A stretch of DNA of 64,000 nt, from the NCBI RefSeq assembly GCF_040834005.1, contig NZ_CP162129.1, positions 5,204,501-5,268,500 of the forward strand. Direction: 5' to 3'. The position numbers and the translations under genes were made by a program. The DNA is from Paenibacillus sp. PL2-23. Lineage in GTDB: Bacteria; Bacillota; Bacilli; Paenibacillales; Paenibacillaceae. The notes beneath the pieces are model-generated. The model was not told the DNA's origin and ran no database searches. It was given only the letters and a program-made list of their open reading frames with translations. This document shows, piece by piece, positions 26,104 to 35,474 of the stretch. Within the stretch, counting starts at the first letter, position 1, and the number at the start of each line of letters is the position of its first letter.

Positions 26104-28617
26104 CTATTGGCCGACGCCATGGCACTGCTTGAATTTCTTCCCGCTGCCGCATGGACACATATCGTTGCGCCCAACCGCTGCCTGGCGCTTCACCGGACGC
26201 TTCTCCGCCGCTTCTCCGCCGCCGCTTGTTGACGTCGTCTGGCCCTTGACCACCTCTTGGCGCTCCAGGTTGCTCTCGACGCGGGCCTTCATCATATATT
26301 TGGCAACTTCCTCTTGAATCGTCTCGATCATTTCCTTGAACATCTCGAAGCCTTCGAACTGGTATTCGCGCAGCGGGTCTGTGCCGCCGTACGCGCGAAG
26401 GTGAATGCCCTGGCGCAGCTGGTCCATCGCATCGATGTGATCCATCCACTTGCTATCGACGGCGCGCAGCACAACAACCTTCTCGAATTCGCGCATCGTG
26501 ACTGGACCAAGCGCTTCCTCGCGTCTGTCGTACAGCTCCGTAATTCGGCCAAGGAGGAACTCGACGATTTCTTCCTTCTCTTTGCCCCAGATATCGTCCT
26601 TCGTCATGGTGCCCTCTTCGAGCAGGTTGGCATGCGCGTAGTCCACGATTGCCTGGTGCTCCCACTCCTCCGGAATATCCTCCGGACAATGCGCCTCGAC
26701 GATCCGCTCCACGACAGGCTTGATCATCTCCATAACCTCGCCGCGAATGTCCTCCGACTCCAGAATGTCGCGGCGCTGCTTGTAGATAACCTCGCGCTGC
26801 TGGTTCATGACATCATCATATTGCAGGACAACCTTCCGCGTGTCGAAGTTGCTGCCCTCTACGCGCTTCTGCGCGGACTCGACAGCTCTCGAGATCATGC
26901 GGCTCTCAATAGGCTGGTCCTCATCCAATCCGAGACGGTCCATCATCGCCATGATATTGTCAGAACCGAAGCGGCGCATCAGCTCGTCCTGCAGCGACAG
27001 GTAGAATTGCGACGAGCCCGGATCGCCCTGACGGCCTGCGCGTCCGCGCAGCTGGTTGTCGATCCGTCTGCTCTCGTGACGCTCTGTACCAATAATGTGC
27101 AGGCCGCCCAGCTCGGCAACCCCTTCGCCCAGCAGAATGTCCGTACCGCGTCCCGCCATGTTCGTCGCAATCGTCACAGAGCCCGGCTGACCCGCGCGGG
27201 ATATAATCTCCGCTTCCTCCGCGTGGAACTTCGCGTTCAACACCTTATGCGGCACGCCGCGGCGCTTCAGCATCTCGGACAGCTTCTCCGAGTTCTCGAT
27301 CGAGATAGTACCTACAAGCACGGGCTGCTTGTTCGCATGGCGCGTCACGATTTCCTCCACAACCGCCTTGAACTTGCCGTTCTCCGTCTTGTAGACGACA
27401 TCCGGAATATCCTTGCGGATGTTGGGACGGTTTGTCGGGATTTGGACAACGTCCAGCCCGTAGATCCGGCGGAACTCCTCTTCCTCGGTTTTCGCCGTAC
27501 CCGTCATGCCCGACAGCTTGCGATACATCCGGAAATAGTTCTGGAACGTAATCGTCGCAAGCGTCATGCTCTCATTCTGAACCTTCAGCTGCTCCTTCGC
27601 CTCGATCGCCTGATGCAGACCGTCACTGTAACGGCGGCCGGACATGAGACGTCCCGTGAACTCGTCGACGATAACAACCTCGTCCTCCTGCACGACATAA
27701 TCGACGTCGCGGCGCATTATGACATTCGCCTTCAGCGCCTGCTGGATATGATGGTTAATGAGAACATTCGCATGGTCGTACAAATTCTCAATGCCGAACG
27801 CGCGCTCCGCCTTCTCCACGCCCGCTTCAGTCAGAAGCACATTGCGAAGCTTCACATCGACCGTATAATCCTCCTCCACCTTCAGGCGGCTGACAAAACG
27901 GTCTGCGGCATGGTACAGCTCTGTCGACTTGGCGGCTTGTCCGGAAATAATAAGCGGCGTTCTCGCTTCGTCGACCAGGATGGAGTCCACCTCGTCAATA
28001 ATAGCGTAATAGAGCGGACGCTGAACCATCTGCTCCTTGTACAGCACCATATTGTCACGCAGGTAATCGAAGCCGAACTCATTGTTCGTCCCGTACGTAA
28101 TATCGCAGGCATAGGCCGCTTGCTTCTCCGCGTGGGACAAGCCATGCAGGTTGCAGCCCACCGTCATGCCGAGGAAGTTGTACAGCCGGCCCATGAACTC
28201 GCTGTCGCGCTGCGCCAGATAACCGTTGACCGTTACCACATGCACGCCGCGCCCCAGCAAGGCGTTCAAGTATACCGGCAGCGTCGCCGTCAGCGTCTTA
28301 CCTTCACCCGTCTTCATCTCCGAAATCTTGCCTTCATGCAGAACGATGCCGCCCATCAGCTGAACGTCGAAGTGACGCTGGCCGTGTACCCGGCGCGATG
28401 CTTCGCGGCAAGTCGCGAACGCCTCCGGCAGAATCGCGTCAATATCCTCGCCCTTCTCCAGACGAGCCTTGAACTCCTCCGTCTTCGCGCGGAGCTCCTC
28501 ATCCGAAAGCGGCGTAAACTTCGACTCCATGCCATTGATCTCGTCCACTATGCGCTGCAGACGCTTCACTTCTCGCTCGTTCGCGTCGCCGAATATCTTC
28601 TTCACTAATCCGAGCAT
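26104..28617 (-). CDS. secA: Preprotein translocase ATPase SecA
   Basis: An 837-residue motor of the Sec pathway, which would export the signal-peptide proteins in this window. The ATG giving MLGLVKKIFGDANERE has AGAGGGG upstream; a longer frame to 28698 is not needed. Walker A is in MKTGEGKTLTATLPVYL near residue 100 and the Walker B region DEVDSILVDEARTPLI near residue 208. TNMAGRGTDILLG is in the second motor domain. The C-terminal zinc tail has CPCGSGKKFKQCHG for SecB/ribosome/phospholipid contact. Confidence 0.98.
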   Translation of the reverse strand: MLGLVKKIFGDANEREVKRLQRIVDEINGMESKFTPLSDEELRAKTEEFKARLEKGEDIDAILPEAFATCREASRRVHGQRHFDVQLMGGIVLHEGKISEMKTGEGKTLTATLPVYLNALLGRGVHVVTVNGYLAQRDSEFMGRLYNFLGMTVGCNLHGLSHAEKQAAYACDITYGTNNEFGFDYLRDNMVLYKEQMVQRPLYYAIIDEVDSILVDEARTPLIISGQAAKSTELYHAADRFVSRLKVEEDYTVDVKLRNVLLTEAGVEKAERAFGIENLYDHANVLINHHIQQALKANVIMRRDVDYVVQEDEVVIVDEFTGRLMSGRRYSDGLHQAIEAKEQLKVQNESMTLATITFQNYFRMYRKLSGMTGTAKTEEEEFRRIYGLDVVQIPTNRPNIRKDIPDVVYKTENGKFKAVVEEIVTRHANKQPVLVGTISIENSEKLSEMLKRRGVPHKVLNAKFHAEEAEIISRAGQPGSVTIATNMAGRGTDILLGEGVAELGGLHIIGTERHESRRIDNQLRGRAGRQGDPGSSQFYLSLQDELMRRFGSDNIMAMMDRLGLDEDQPIESRMISRAVESAQKRVEGSNFDTRKVVLQYDDVMNQQREVIYKQRRDILESEDIRGEVMEMIKPVVERIVEAHCPEDIPEEWEHQAIVDYAHANLLEEGTMTKDDIWGKEKEEIVEFLLGRITELYDRREEALGPVTMREFEKVVVLRAVDSKWMDHIDAMDQLRQGIHLRAYGGTDPLREYQFEGFEMFKEMIETIQEEVAKYMMKARVESNLERQEVVKGQTTSTSGGGEAAEKRPVKRQAAVGRNDMCPCGSGKKFKQCHGVGQ

Positions 28618-28656
28618 GGTATTCCCCTCTTTCGGTAGTAGTACTATTTGTTTAAG

Positions 28657-28685
28657 ATTGTAACAGTTTGTAGACACTGTCGCAA
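28657..28685 (-). promoter_or_regulatory. secA promoter
   Basis: Minus strand TTGCGA, 17-base spacer, TACAAT, about 40 bases before the secA ATG. Confidence 0.7.
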
Positions 28686-28750
28686 TGTATGGAGGCATCC
28701 CAGCGGCAGCCGTTTGAACAAAACTGCCCCGACAGCAGCCCCAACATCAA

Positions 28751-28780
28751 GAAAGCCCCGCTCCATCAAGGAGCAGGGCT
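28751..28780 (-). terminator. Terminator after hpf
   Basis: Minus-strand AGCCCTGCTCC and GGAGCGGGGCT pair around TTGAT and are followed by a weak T run (TTCTT). Confidence 0.75.
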
Positions 28781-28810
28781 GTGTGTCTACTATATAAGGT
28801 AACGTATGGA

Positions 28811-29356
28811 TTAGCTTTGCTCAATGAGCCCATACTTCCCGTCGCTGCGCTTATACACCACGTTGACTTCCTTGCTGTCAGCGTTCGCGAATACGAAGAA
28901 GTTATGTCCGACCATGTTCATCTGGAGAATCGCTTCCTCCACGTCCATGGGCTTCAGGGTGAATCGTTTCGTACGGACAAGCTCGAGATCATCTTCCTCC
29001 TCCAATACGCCTACTGCGGAGCCTTCTTCACGGAACAGGGCTCTCACTCCGCTGCCCTGTCTGAATTTGCGATTAACCTTCGTCTTGTGCTTGCGAATCT
29101 GGCGCTCCAGCTTATCGACCACAAGATCGATAGAAGCGTACATATCCTGGCTCTTCTCCTCGGCTCTGAGCATGACACCGACAAGGGGAATCGTTACCTC
29201 TACCGTATGCTGGCCCTTCGTAACGGATAGAGTAACGGTAATTTCGGAGGCGATTGGCGCGTCAAAATATTTCTCCAACCGGCTGAGTTTCTTCTCGGTA
29301 TAATCTCTCAAAGCTTCTGTCACCTGAAAGCGTTGACCTCGAATGTTGTAAATCAT
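28811..29356 (-). CDS. hpf: Ribosome hibernation promoting factor, long form
   Basis: A 181-residue protein. The N-terminal ribosome-binding domain (YNIRGQRFQVTEALRDYTEKKL, HTVEVTIPLVGVMLRAEE) is joined by an acidic linker to the C-terminal dimerisation domain (VRTKRFTLKPMDVEEAILQMNMVGHNFFVF). Long HPF makes 100S ribosome dimers in stationary phase. AAAGGAGGAG precedes the ATG. Confidence 0.95.
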   Translation of the reverse strand: MIYNIRGQRFQVTEALRDYTEKKLSRLEKYFDAPIASEITVTLSVTKGQHTVEVTIPLVGVMLRAEEKSQDMYASIDLVVDKLERQIRKHKTKVNRKFRQGSGVRALFREEGSAVGVLEEEDDLELVRTKRFTLKPMDVEEAILQMNMVGHNFFVFANADSKEVNVVYKRSDGKYGLIEQS

Positions 29357-29382
29357 GGGGCACTCCTCCTTTACATGCTCTT

Positions 29383-29411
29383 ATTATAGCATATGCTAGA
29401 GCCCAGATCAA
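29383..29411 (-). promoter_or_regulatory. hpf promoter
   Basis: Minus strand TTGATC, 17-base spacer, TATAAT, 27 bases before the ATG. A stress sigma site was not evident. Confidence 0.7.
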
Positions 29412-29503
29412 AATAGTTTTTAGTTTTTTAAGAATTTTCAGAAAACTATTGTAGAACAACATTTGCTATATATGCGCACTTTTACACGAATTATGACCAC
29501 ACG

Positions 29504-29529
29504 AAAAAAGCTCCGGTTTCCCGGAGCCC
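29504..29529 (-). terminator. Terminator after the cold-shock gene
   Basis: Minus-strand GGCTCCGG-GAAA-CCGGAGC stem-loop followed by six T residues. Confidence 0.9.
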
Positions 29530-29586
29530 TGTGTGTAGGCACTGTCAATTGCACCATCTATACGTTGGCTAATAATAGCCGGATGA

Positions 29587-29784
29587 TTACAGTTTGACTA
29601 CGTTTGCAGCTTGTGGACCGCGTGCGCCTTCAACGATATCGAATTCAACCGCTTGGCCTTCTTCGAGAGTTTTGAAGCCTTCGGATTGGATCGCGGAGAA
29701 ATGAACAAATACGTCGCCGCCTTGCTCAGTCTCGATGAATCCATAACCCTTCTCTGCGTTAAACCATTTCACTTTACCTTGCAT
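29587..29784 (-). CDS. Cold shock protein, CspA family
   Basis: A 65-residue single cold-shock domain. RNP1-type KGYGFIE and RNP2-type VFVHFSAI are both present, together with the N-terminal MQGKVKWFNAEKG. It binds single-stranded RNA/DNA and melts secondary structure. The gene has its own promoter, a leader of about 55 bases or more, and its own terminator. MQGK is preferred over an upstream MRMQ start. Confidence 0.96.
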   Translation of the reverse strand: MQGKVKWFNAEKGYGFIETEQGGDVFVHFSAIQSEGFKTLEEGQAVEFDIVEGARGPQAANVVKL

Positions 29785-29847
29785 TCGCAAACATTCCCTT
29801 CATCTTCAAATACTGTGAGGCATCGTTAAGGTCTGGCCCACAAATCG

Positions 29848-29877
29848 ACTATACCACCGAGATCATGGAATTGTCAA
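29848..29877 (-). promoter_or_regulatory. Cold-shock gene promoter
   Basis: Minus strand TTGACA, 18-base spacer, TATAGT. Confidence 0.7.
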
Positions 29878-29947
29878 ACAATTTCTTGGAAGCGGATACA
29901 TACTGTGTTTAATGTTCCTCTAGCCTGCTACTCAAGAGCAGGGCTAT

Positions 29948-31039
29948 TCATTTCAACATCATATCCTTTTCGTAATCTTTAATTTGCCTTCTGCAGAGTT
30001 CTGTAAGATTTCCTCCATTTACGTATTCCAAGTGCCATTGGACCGTAGCTTGTAGTGCCTTTTCAAGAGGCCATGTTGGACTCCACCTAAGTAACTGCAA
30101 AGCTTTTGAGCAGTCCAACTTTAGATTATTAGCTTCATGTAAATTCTCCTGAGGAACCACAGTGTAATTATTATTAGTTTTAGATGGCCATATTTTTATT
30201 AACTGTTGTACAATCCATTCCACTGGTTTAGTGTCATATTCATTAGGACCGAAATTCCACGGTTCTGAGAACTCTGTTGGGTTTGAGTGCAAATTTTGGC
30301 AAAGAACCAAATACCCTGATAAAGGTTCAAGTACATGTTGCCAAGGGCGTACAGCCTTAGGGTTTCTAATTTGAATATCCACCCCTGCAGTTAACGCAGT
30401 TAATATGTCAGGAATCAATCGATTCTCGGCCCAATCCCCCCCACCAATTACATTCCCCGCCCTGGCAGTAGCAATACCAATACCTAGAGTGTTGTAAAAC
30501 GATCTACGATAGGCCATAGTAATTAATTCTGAGCAAGCCTTACTACTAGAATAAGGATCAAATCCTCCAAGAGGTTCAATCTCACGATAACTCCAGTGCC
30601 ACTCTTGATTTTCATAACATTTGTCTGTGGTAACATTCAATATGACCTGTAAAGAACCACAAGTCCGCGCCGCTTCTAGAACATTGACCGTGCCCATAAT
30701 ATTGGTTTGAAATGTATTTACAGGATCTGTATATGATTTTCTAACTAGTGATTGTGCAGCTAAATGGATAAGAATTTCGGGCTCAAATTCATCTATCGAC
30801 TTTTGAAGTAATGTCAAGTCATTTATATCCCCAATCCTCGAGCCTTCAAATGTATCTTCGAGATTTGCTAAAGAAAATAATGAAGGCTCTGTTGGAGCTG
30901 CTAGTGAGTACCCATATACCTTTGCCCCCATGCTATTTAGCCATAAACTCAGCCAGCCACCTTTAAATCCTGTATGTCCTGTTAAAAAAACCTTCTTACC
31001 CTCCCAAAAACTTTGATTAACCGGTTGTGGTTTCCTCAT
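29948..31039 (-). CDS. rfbG: CDP-glucose 4,6-dehydratase
   Basis: A 363-residue extended SDR enzyme converting CDP-glucose to CDP-4-keto-6-deoxyglucose. It has the NAD-binding FLTGHTGFKGGWLSLWL near residue 18, HLAAQSLVRKSY near residue 93, the TTDK active-site region NVTTDKCYEN near residue 136 and the catalytic YSSSK near residue 160. GGDWAENRLIPD is typical of the CDP-glucose type. It is the last gene of the glycan cluster and pairs with rfbF. Later ddh-type genes for 3,6-dideoxysugars are absent, so the final sugar is unknown. Confidence 0.93.
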   Translation of the reverse strand: MRKPQPVNQSFWEGKKVFLTGHTGFKGGWLSLWLNSMGAKVYGYSLAAPTEPSLFSLANLEDTFEGSRIGDINDLTLLQKSIDEFEPEILIHLAAQSLVRKSYTDPVNTFQTNIMGTVNVLEAARTCGSLQVILNVTTDKCYENQEWHWSYREIEPLGGFDPYSSSKACSELITMAYRRSFYNTLGIGIATARAGNVIGGGDWAENRLIPDILTALTAGVDIQIRNPKAVRPWQHVLEPLSGYLVLCQNLHSNPTEFSEPWNFGPNEYDTKPVEWIVQQLIKIWPSKTNNNYTVVPQENLHEANNLKLDCSKALQLLRWSPTWPLEKALQATVQWHLEYVNGGNLTELCRRQIKDYEKDMMLK

Positions 31040-31040
31040 A

Positions 31041-32861
31041 CTAAAGACTCCTTACATCATTGAATTTCATTTGGTACATAGTGTAGCTTAAATTAAGCTT
31101 AGAATTAACATATTGCATCCCTTCTTCTTGCCCGCGTGCTAGAAGATTTGATATTTCATTAATTATTCTACTTTCATCTGTTTTTCGTTCAGAAGAAAAA
31201 TTAATTATTGAAATTGGCTCAAATCCGCAGTTTTGAGCACAAGTATTTACCCATTCATTGATATATATTTTTTGATTATGAACAGTTTCTGATGCATTCA
31301 ACATATTGTAGATAGCCTCGAAACTTATGCAATTAGACACCTTAAATATAAAGTGGCCATTTTGATTGAGCTTTTTACCAAAGTTTTTAAATATTCCTTC
31401 AAGATTATCTTCATAATAGTTTAGAGGCTGCTCGATATACACTAGATCATATGTTTCATCTAGATTGACAGGAAATTGAGCCAGTGATTCAATCACATCT
31501 ACTCTTTCAGCAATTGTATTGAGATCTTTTATATATTTACTATCAGTAGTCAACACATGTAGCTGAGGTGTACAAAGACGCTTTGACCAAATGCGATTTT
31601 TAATTTGTAGCAGTGTAGCCCCGCACTTAACATCAATCCCCAGTATTGACTGAGTATGGTTCAATCCACTGAAATCAATTTTGTTAAAATCAGGTTGCAT
31701 TCTTGCATCCGTCCAAGCATCTAACCCGTACTTATTAATAAAAATCTTTCTTCCCTCATCCAAAGAGTTGGTCAAATGATCACTGGCCGTTGTCAAACTT
31801 CCGTAATGATGTGCTACGGTATCTCCACAATATATAAGCTTATATCCCGCGCGCCTTATTCTAAAACTAATATCATCATCTAAAAATTCTCCTCTATAGA
31901 AACGAGTATCATAATACCCGATGTGATCTAACAATGCTGTAGGACAACACAAAACATTAGGTAATAATACAACTCTCTCTTCCCACTTAGAAGAATCACT
32001 TACATTGTACTCTTTAGCCCTCTGAAGAAAATCCTCTTTCGATATAAAGGGTATAGAAATCTGCTGCATATTGGAGATAGAAGTAGCTCCAGGCGATACA
32101 AAACCATAACTTGAGTCTGATTCTATACAGGTCAACAAATTCATCAACCAGTTAGGTGTGAAAATAAAATCATTACACACAGCAGCACAATACTTACCTT
32201 CTGCCGCCATTAAACCAATATTAAAACCTTTTACAAGATGAATGTTATGCTTTAAGTGAATAACTTTTGCATCTGGTATTGAATCAAAATACTCCTTCGT
32301 TCCATCCGTTGATCCGTTATCCACCAATATTAACTCATAATCGATATCAATTGTATGTGTTAATATACTTTCGACGCAATCACGTGTATAACTCAAATTA
32401 TTATAAGCCAATAGAACTACACTGACTTTATAGCGCGCTTCTTGTCCTAATGCAACTATCTCTTCATGATTAATTGTATTTACTTCTGGATAAAGTCTAG
32501 GAAATTCATTTTTATCTATAACGTCTTCTAATATATATGCAACTTCAAATTCCAAAATTCTGAATAATGAACAAAAATGAAATCGGAAATCAAAAAGAAA
32601 ATCTTCAACGTCATCTTCATTTAAAAGTCGCTTTAATTGATCAATATAATATAATAAATTTTCACTAATCTCATTTACTCGGTTTGGAAGCTCAAAATCT
32701 GTGATCGCTCCACTGATTGCATGTGTCAGGTCTACCATGTCATCCAGCATTAAGATATCAGAATTTCTTAATTCACCTTTTACAATACAACTTTTTAAAT
32801 AACTAACACATTCATACCCCATATCAAGCAACTGAATAATTTGTGTAGCTAAGCTCTTCAT
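31041..32861 (-). CDS. Family 2 glycosyltransferase with helical N-terminus and methyltransferase-like C-terminus
   Basis: A 606-residue protein. Residues 1-145 are helical and unassigned. A GT-A family 2 domain spans about 155-390 (KVSVVLLAYNNLSYTRDCVESIL, LILVDNGSTDGTKEY, a DxD-like VCNDFIF, then FLDDDISFRIRRAGYKL). The last 200 residues (LGIDVKCGATLLQIKNR, TYDLVYIEQPLNYYEDN, NQNGHFIFKVSN) read as a degenerate SAM-methyltransferase-like domain. It lies one base from rfbG. It probably transfers a sugar during polymer or glycoprotein assembly; donor and acceptor are not known. Confidence 0.85.
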   Translation of the reverse strand: MKSLATQIIQLLDMGYECVSYLKSCIVKGELRNSDILMLDDMVDLTHAISGAITDFELPNRVNEISENLLYYIDQLKRLLNEDDVEDFLFDFRFHFCSLFRILEFEVAYILEDVIDKNEFPRLYPEVNTINHEEIVALGQEARYKVSVVLLAYNNLSYTRDCVESILTHTIDIDYELILVDNGSTDGTKEYFDSIPDAKVIHLKHNIHLVKGFNIGLMAAEGKYCAAVCNDFIFTPNWLMNLLTCIESDSSYGFVSPGATSISNMQQISIPFISKEDFLQRAKEYNVSDSSKWEERVVLLPNVLCCPTALLDHIGYYDTRFYRGEFLDDDISFRIRRAGYKLIYCGDTVAHHYGSLTTASDHLTNSLDEGRKIFINKYGLDAWTDARMQPDFNKIDFSGLNHTQSILGIDVKCGATLLQIKNRIWSKRLCTPQLHVLTTDSKYIKDLNTIAERVDVIESLAQFPVNLDETYDLVYIEQPLNYYEDNLEGIFKNFGKKLNQNGHFIFKVSNCISFEAIYNMLNASETVHNQKIYINEWVNTCAQNCGFEPISIINFSSERKTDESRIINEISNLLARGQEEGMQYVNSKLNLSYTMYQMKFNDVRSL

Positions 32862-32872
32862 TTAATACCCCT

Positions 32873-33430
32873 TTATTTTTGACATATTGTATGAATTTCA
32901 GGATTGAAATCGAACCATTGCATATCCTTTGATGAAATGATAGGTTCATCACGAATTGGCCACTCAATATCAAGTGTTTTATCGTCCCAGCGTAAACCTG
33001 ACTCATGAGATGGAGTATAATATTCGCTAACCATATATTGAATATATACATTATCTGTAAGAGTCAAATACCCATGAGCAAATCCTTTTGGAACATATAT
33101 AGACGTTCTATTTTCAGAAGAAAGCTCTACTCCGAACCACTTGCCAAAGGTCGTGCTATCTTGATTCAGATCTACAATTACATCAAATATTGCACCCTCA
33201 AAGCATGAAACAATCTTATCCTCGCAGTAAGGCGGCAATTGAAAATGCATACCACGTAGAGTATTTCTCAAATAGTTATATGCGATGTTCATTTGAGCCA
33301 CTTCGAAGGAAACACCATGTGTAGCAAGCGTTTTTTTACAAAACCCTCTGGCGAAATATCCTCGGCTGTCTTCTAGTGGTTCTATCTCAATTAACATTGC
33401 TTTATTTAAAGGAGTGGACTTAATAAGCAT
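32873..33430 (-). CDS. dTDP-4-dehydrorhamnose 3,5-epimerase family protein
   Basis: A 185-residue RmlC-like cupin: DSRGYFARGFC near residue 20, NYLRNTLRGMHFQ near residue 52 with the catalytic His, and IYVPKGFAHGYLTL near residue 110 with the partner residues. In a cluster with CDP-glucose dehydratase it probably acts on a CDP-4-keto-6-deoxyhexose rather than dTDP-sugar; that is inference from neighbours. No rmlA, rmlB or rmlD is in the window. Confidence 0.88.
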   Translation of the reverse strand: MLIKSTPLNKAMLIEIEPLEDSRGYFARGFCKKTLATHGVSFEVAQMNIAYNYLRNTLRGMHFQLPPYCEDKIVSCFEGAIFDVIVDLNQDSTTFGKWFGVELSSENRTSIYVPKGFAHGYLTLTDNVYIQYMVSEYYTPSHESGLRWDDKTLDIEWPIRDEPIISSKDMQWFDFNPEIHTICQK

Positions 33431-33453
33431 AACTTCCTCCTCAATGTCGAGTG

Positions 33454-34533
33454 CTAATTTCCTACCGCCAATAACTGTCCTTGGAAATTTAGTGCATATA
33501 ATTGTGATGTAATTTGCTCCTTATGAGAATTAGCGAATAGTATTACAATATCATACTGACTAACCGCCTCTCTTGTAGGTATTACAATTGGGATACCTGC
33601 AATATGCTGTCCATCTTTTTCATTATTGCTATCAAATATACAGTCGATTATCAATATCCCCTCTAACATAGCTAAGAAACTTGAAGATTCCGCCCCAGCC
33701 CCCCAAGCTGCAACTCTAGATCCATTTGGTATCCGGGAAACCAAATAATCTCTAGTAGATTCTCGCTTATTTCCAAATGTCACAGAAGGTCTAGAGCGCT
33801 TCCTGGCATAAAGTTCAAGCAAGTTAGGATCAGGGCTTGCCTGAACACAAATTATTGATAGTCCCGCCCTCTGAGCCATTGTCGCTAAGCTTGAGACTGA
33901 AAAATATTGAATATGATCTGTACATAAGTTGTAGTATAATCGTTCGGACATAATTCTTTGGCCATTTGGCACTTCGACTATCAATATGCCATCCTCATTC
34001 AATGATTGTGCTGCTAGCTCAAACAGAGCAGATGGCTGCTCAAGATGCTCAAGCACTTCAATCATACTTATTGCATCAAAGCCTGCATCAAATTTTAAAC
34101 CTTCATGGAAATAATCCTGAATAATATTAAATCCTTTTTGTGCTGCTATAATTGCACTTCTCGCTGAGGGTTCTACACCATAAAGTTCGTTAAAATGCTC
34201 TTGTGCTAACTCCAGGTAATGTCCTACTCCACATCCTATATCTAAGAACCGCTCTCGTTTAGAAAGAAGTGATACTAGACGACTTATTTGTTGTTGACGT
34301 ACTCGTTTAAAGCTTGATCCCCAATAAGATCCCATAGAATAATCTTGATAATATTCTTCGCTTAAATAAGTTGGAATTTGAGTATGCCCACATGAATAAC
34401 AATGATAAATATCAAGATCTCTGAGTTCTAAATAATTGGTATTATAAACACTCATTAAATTATGTGGTGCACCTTCAAACGTCTCTAAATACGAACATTT
34501 TTGTCCACATATACAACAAATAATAAGTATCAT
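33454..34533 (-). CDS. Sugar C-methyltransferase, zinc-binding N-terminus
   Basis: A 359-residue protein with the three-part layout of deoxysugar C-methyltransferases. The N-terminal zinc motif has CCICGQKC and YHCYSCGHTQ. The central SAM domain has RFLDIGCGVGHYLELAQ near residue 95 and DAISMIEVLEHLEQP. The C-terminal domain has SRVAAWGAGAESSSFLAML and VILFANSHKEQI. Homologues methylate C3 of nucleotide 4-keto sugars to give branched sugars. Next to rfbF/rfbG this suggests a branched CDP-deoxyhexose. Confidence 0.87.
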   Translation of the reverse strand: MILIICCICGQKCSYLETFEGAPHNLMSVYNTNYLELRDLDIYHCYSCGHTQIPTYLSEEYYQDYSMGSYWGSSFKRVRQQQISRLVSLLSKRERFLDIGCGVGHYLELAQEHFNELYGVEPSARSAIIAAQKGFNIIQDYFHEGLKFDAGFDAISMIEVLEHLEQPSALFELAAQSLNEDGILIVEVPNGQRIMSERLYYNLCTDHIQYFSVSSLATMAQRAGLSIICVQASPDPNLLELYARKRSRPSVTFGNKRESTRDYLVSRIPNGSRVAAWGAGAESSSFLAMLEGILIIDCIFDSNNEKDGQHIAGIPIVIPTREAVSQYDIVILFANSHKEQITSQLYALNFQGQLLAVGN

Positions 34534-34548
34534 TCCTCTCTTAATAAA

Positions 34549-35466
34549 TTATTTCCTAGCCAACAATTCCCCCAACATTTTCTCAGTAAAGGAATACAAG
34601 TTTTCGGTTGGTGCTGCAATATCATAAATGCTTTTGAAATCAAATTTTTTAATCATTCCTTCTCCATACGGCCTATTAATATCTATGGATAGTCCATACT
34701 TCTTATATGCTATGTCTTGGACTAGCTTTGCCAATTCAAATACACTAATACTTTCCTTACCATTAACGTGTATAACTCGCCCTCCTGGTCGTTCCTGTAA
34801 TACCCATAACACTTTTTTAAACAGGTCGGATATGCCAACAAAATTACGCAGTTGCAAACCTGATGTCATTAATGTTATTGTCTGTTTCTCAACAGCCTCT
34901 TTACAAAACAAAAAAGGAATAAGATTCCATCTTTTGAATTTCTCTAAATCTACTGGAACACCGAATAAATTTGAAGGCCTCAATATCCATGCATTCACTT
35001 CTTCCCTACGATCGAGCACCCCTATCGTTTGTTCTGCCATGTAATGAGACAACCCGTAATCATTTAAAGGTTCTGGTATTGTATTTTCAGTTAGCAATCC
35101 CTCTTGATTTCCGAAAACGTGGAAACTTGAAAAATATATAAAATTTTTAATATTGTTTTTTATACAGAAATCAAGAGCAGCACGAGTACCTGCGACACTT
35201 TCCGCTAACGCAGAATATTTATCGAACTTATAAAGTATTTCGTTGGGGGAAACCGTGTGAATCATAAAGTCAATGTCATTAATTTTCTGATTAACGACCT
35301 CACTAGGTTTCGAAAAGTCTAACTGCATGCTCGTTTTATTTGTCTTTCTGTTTCTAGTAGAAGATACAACGTTATATTCTTCCTGTTTCAACATTTCAGT
35401 TAAGTGCATTCCTATATAGCCATCAGATCCCGTAACTAATACATTTTGTCGTTTGCTCATATGCAT
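34549..35466 (-). CDS. NAD-dependent epimerase/dehydratase-like protein, altered YxxxK
   Basis: A 305-residue extended SDR: NVLVTGSDGYIGMHLTEML near residue 8 binds NAD(P). The active-site strand NFIYFSSFHVFGNQ supplies Ser, followed by DYGLSHYMAEQ, where the usual YxxxK lysine is replaced by His. In a deoxysugar cluster this would be the 4-ketoreductase, but loss of lysine may reduce or change activity. It lies between the acyltransferase-like gene and the methyltransferase gene. Confidence 0.82.
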   Translation of the reverse strand: MHMSKRQNVLVTGSDGYIGMHLTEMLKQEEYNVVSSTRNRKTNKTSMQLDFSKPSEVVNQKINDIDFMIHTVSPNEILYKFDKYSALAESVAGTRAALDFCIKNNIKNFIYFSSFHVFGNQEGLLTENTIPEPLNDYGLSHYMAEQTIGVLDRREEVNAWILRPSNLFGVPVDLEKFKRWNLIPFLFCKEAVEKQTITLMTSGLQLRNFVGISDLFKKVLWVLQERPGGRVIHVNGKESISVFELAKLVQDIAYKKYGLSIDINRPYGEGMIKKFDFKSIYDIAAPTENLYSFTEKMLGELLARK

Positions 35467-35474
35467 ACACCCAC

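Noticed and set aside
26257..28608. 783-codon open frame on the plus strand
   Set aside because: It lies wholly antisense to secA, with a sequence typical of the reverse frame of a GC-rich gene and no ribosome site or domain.
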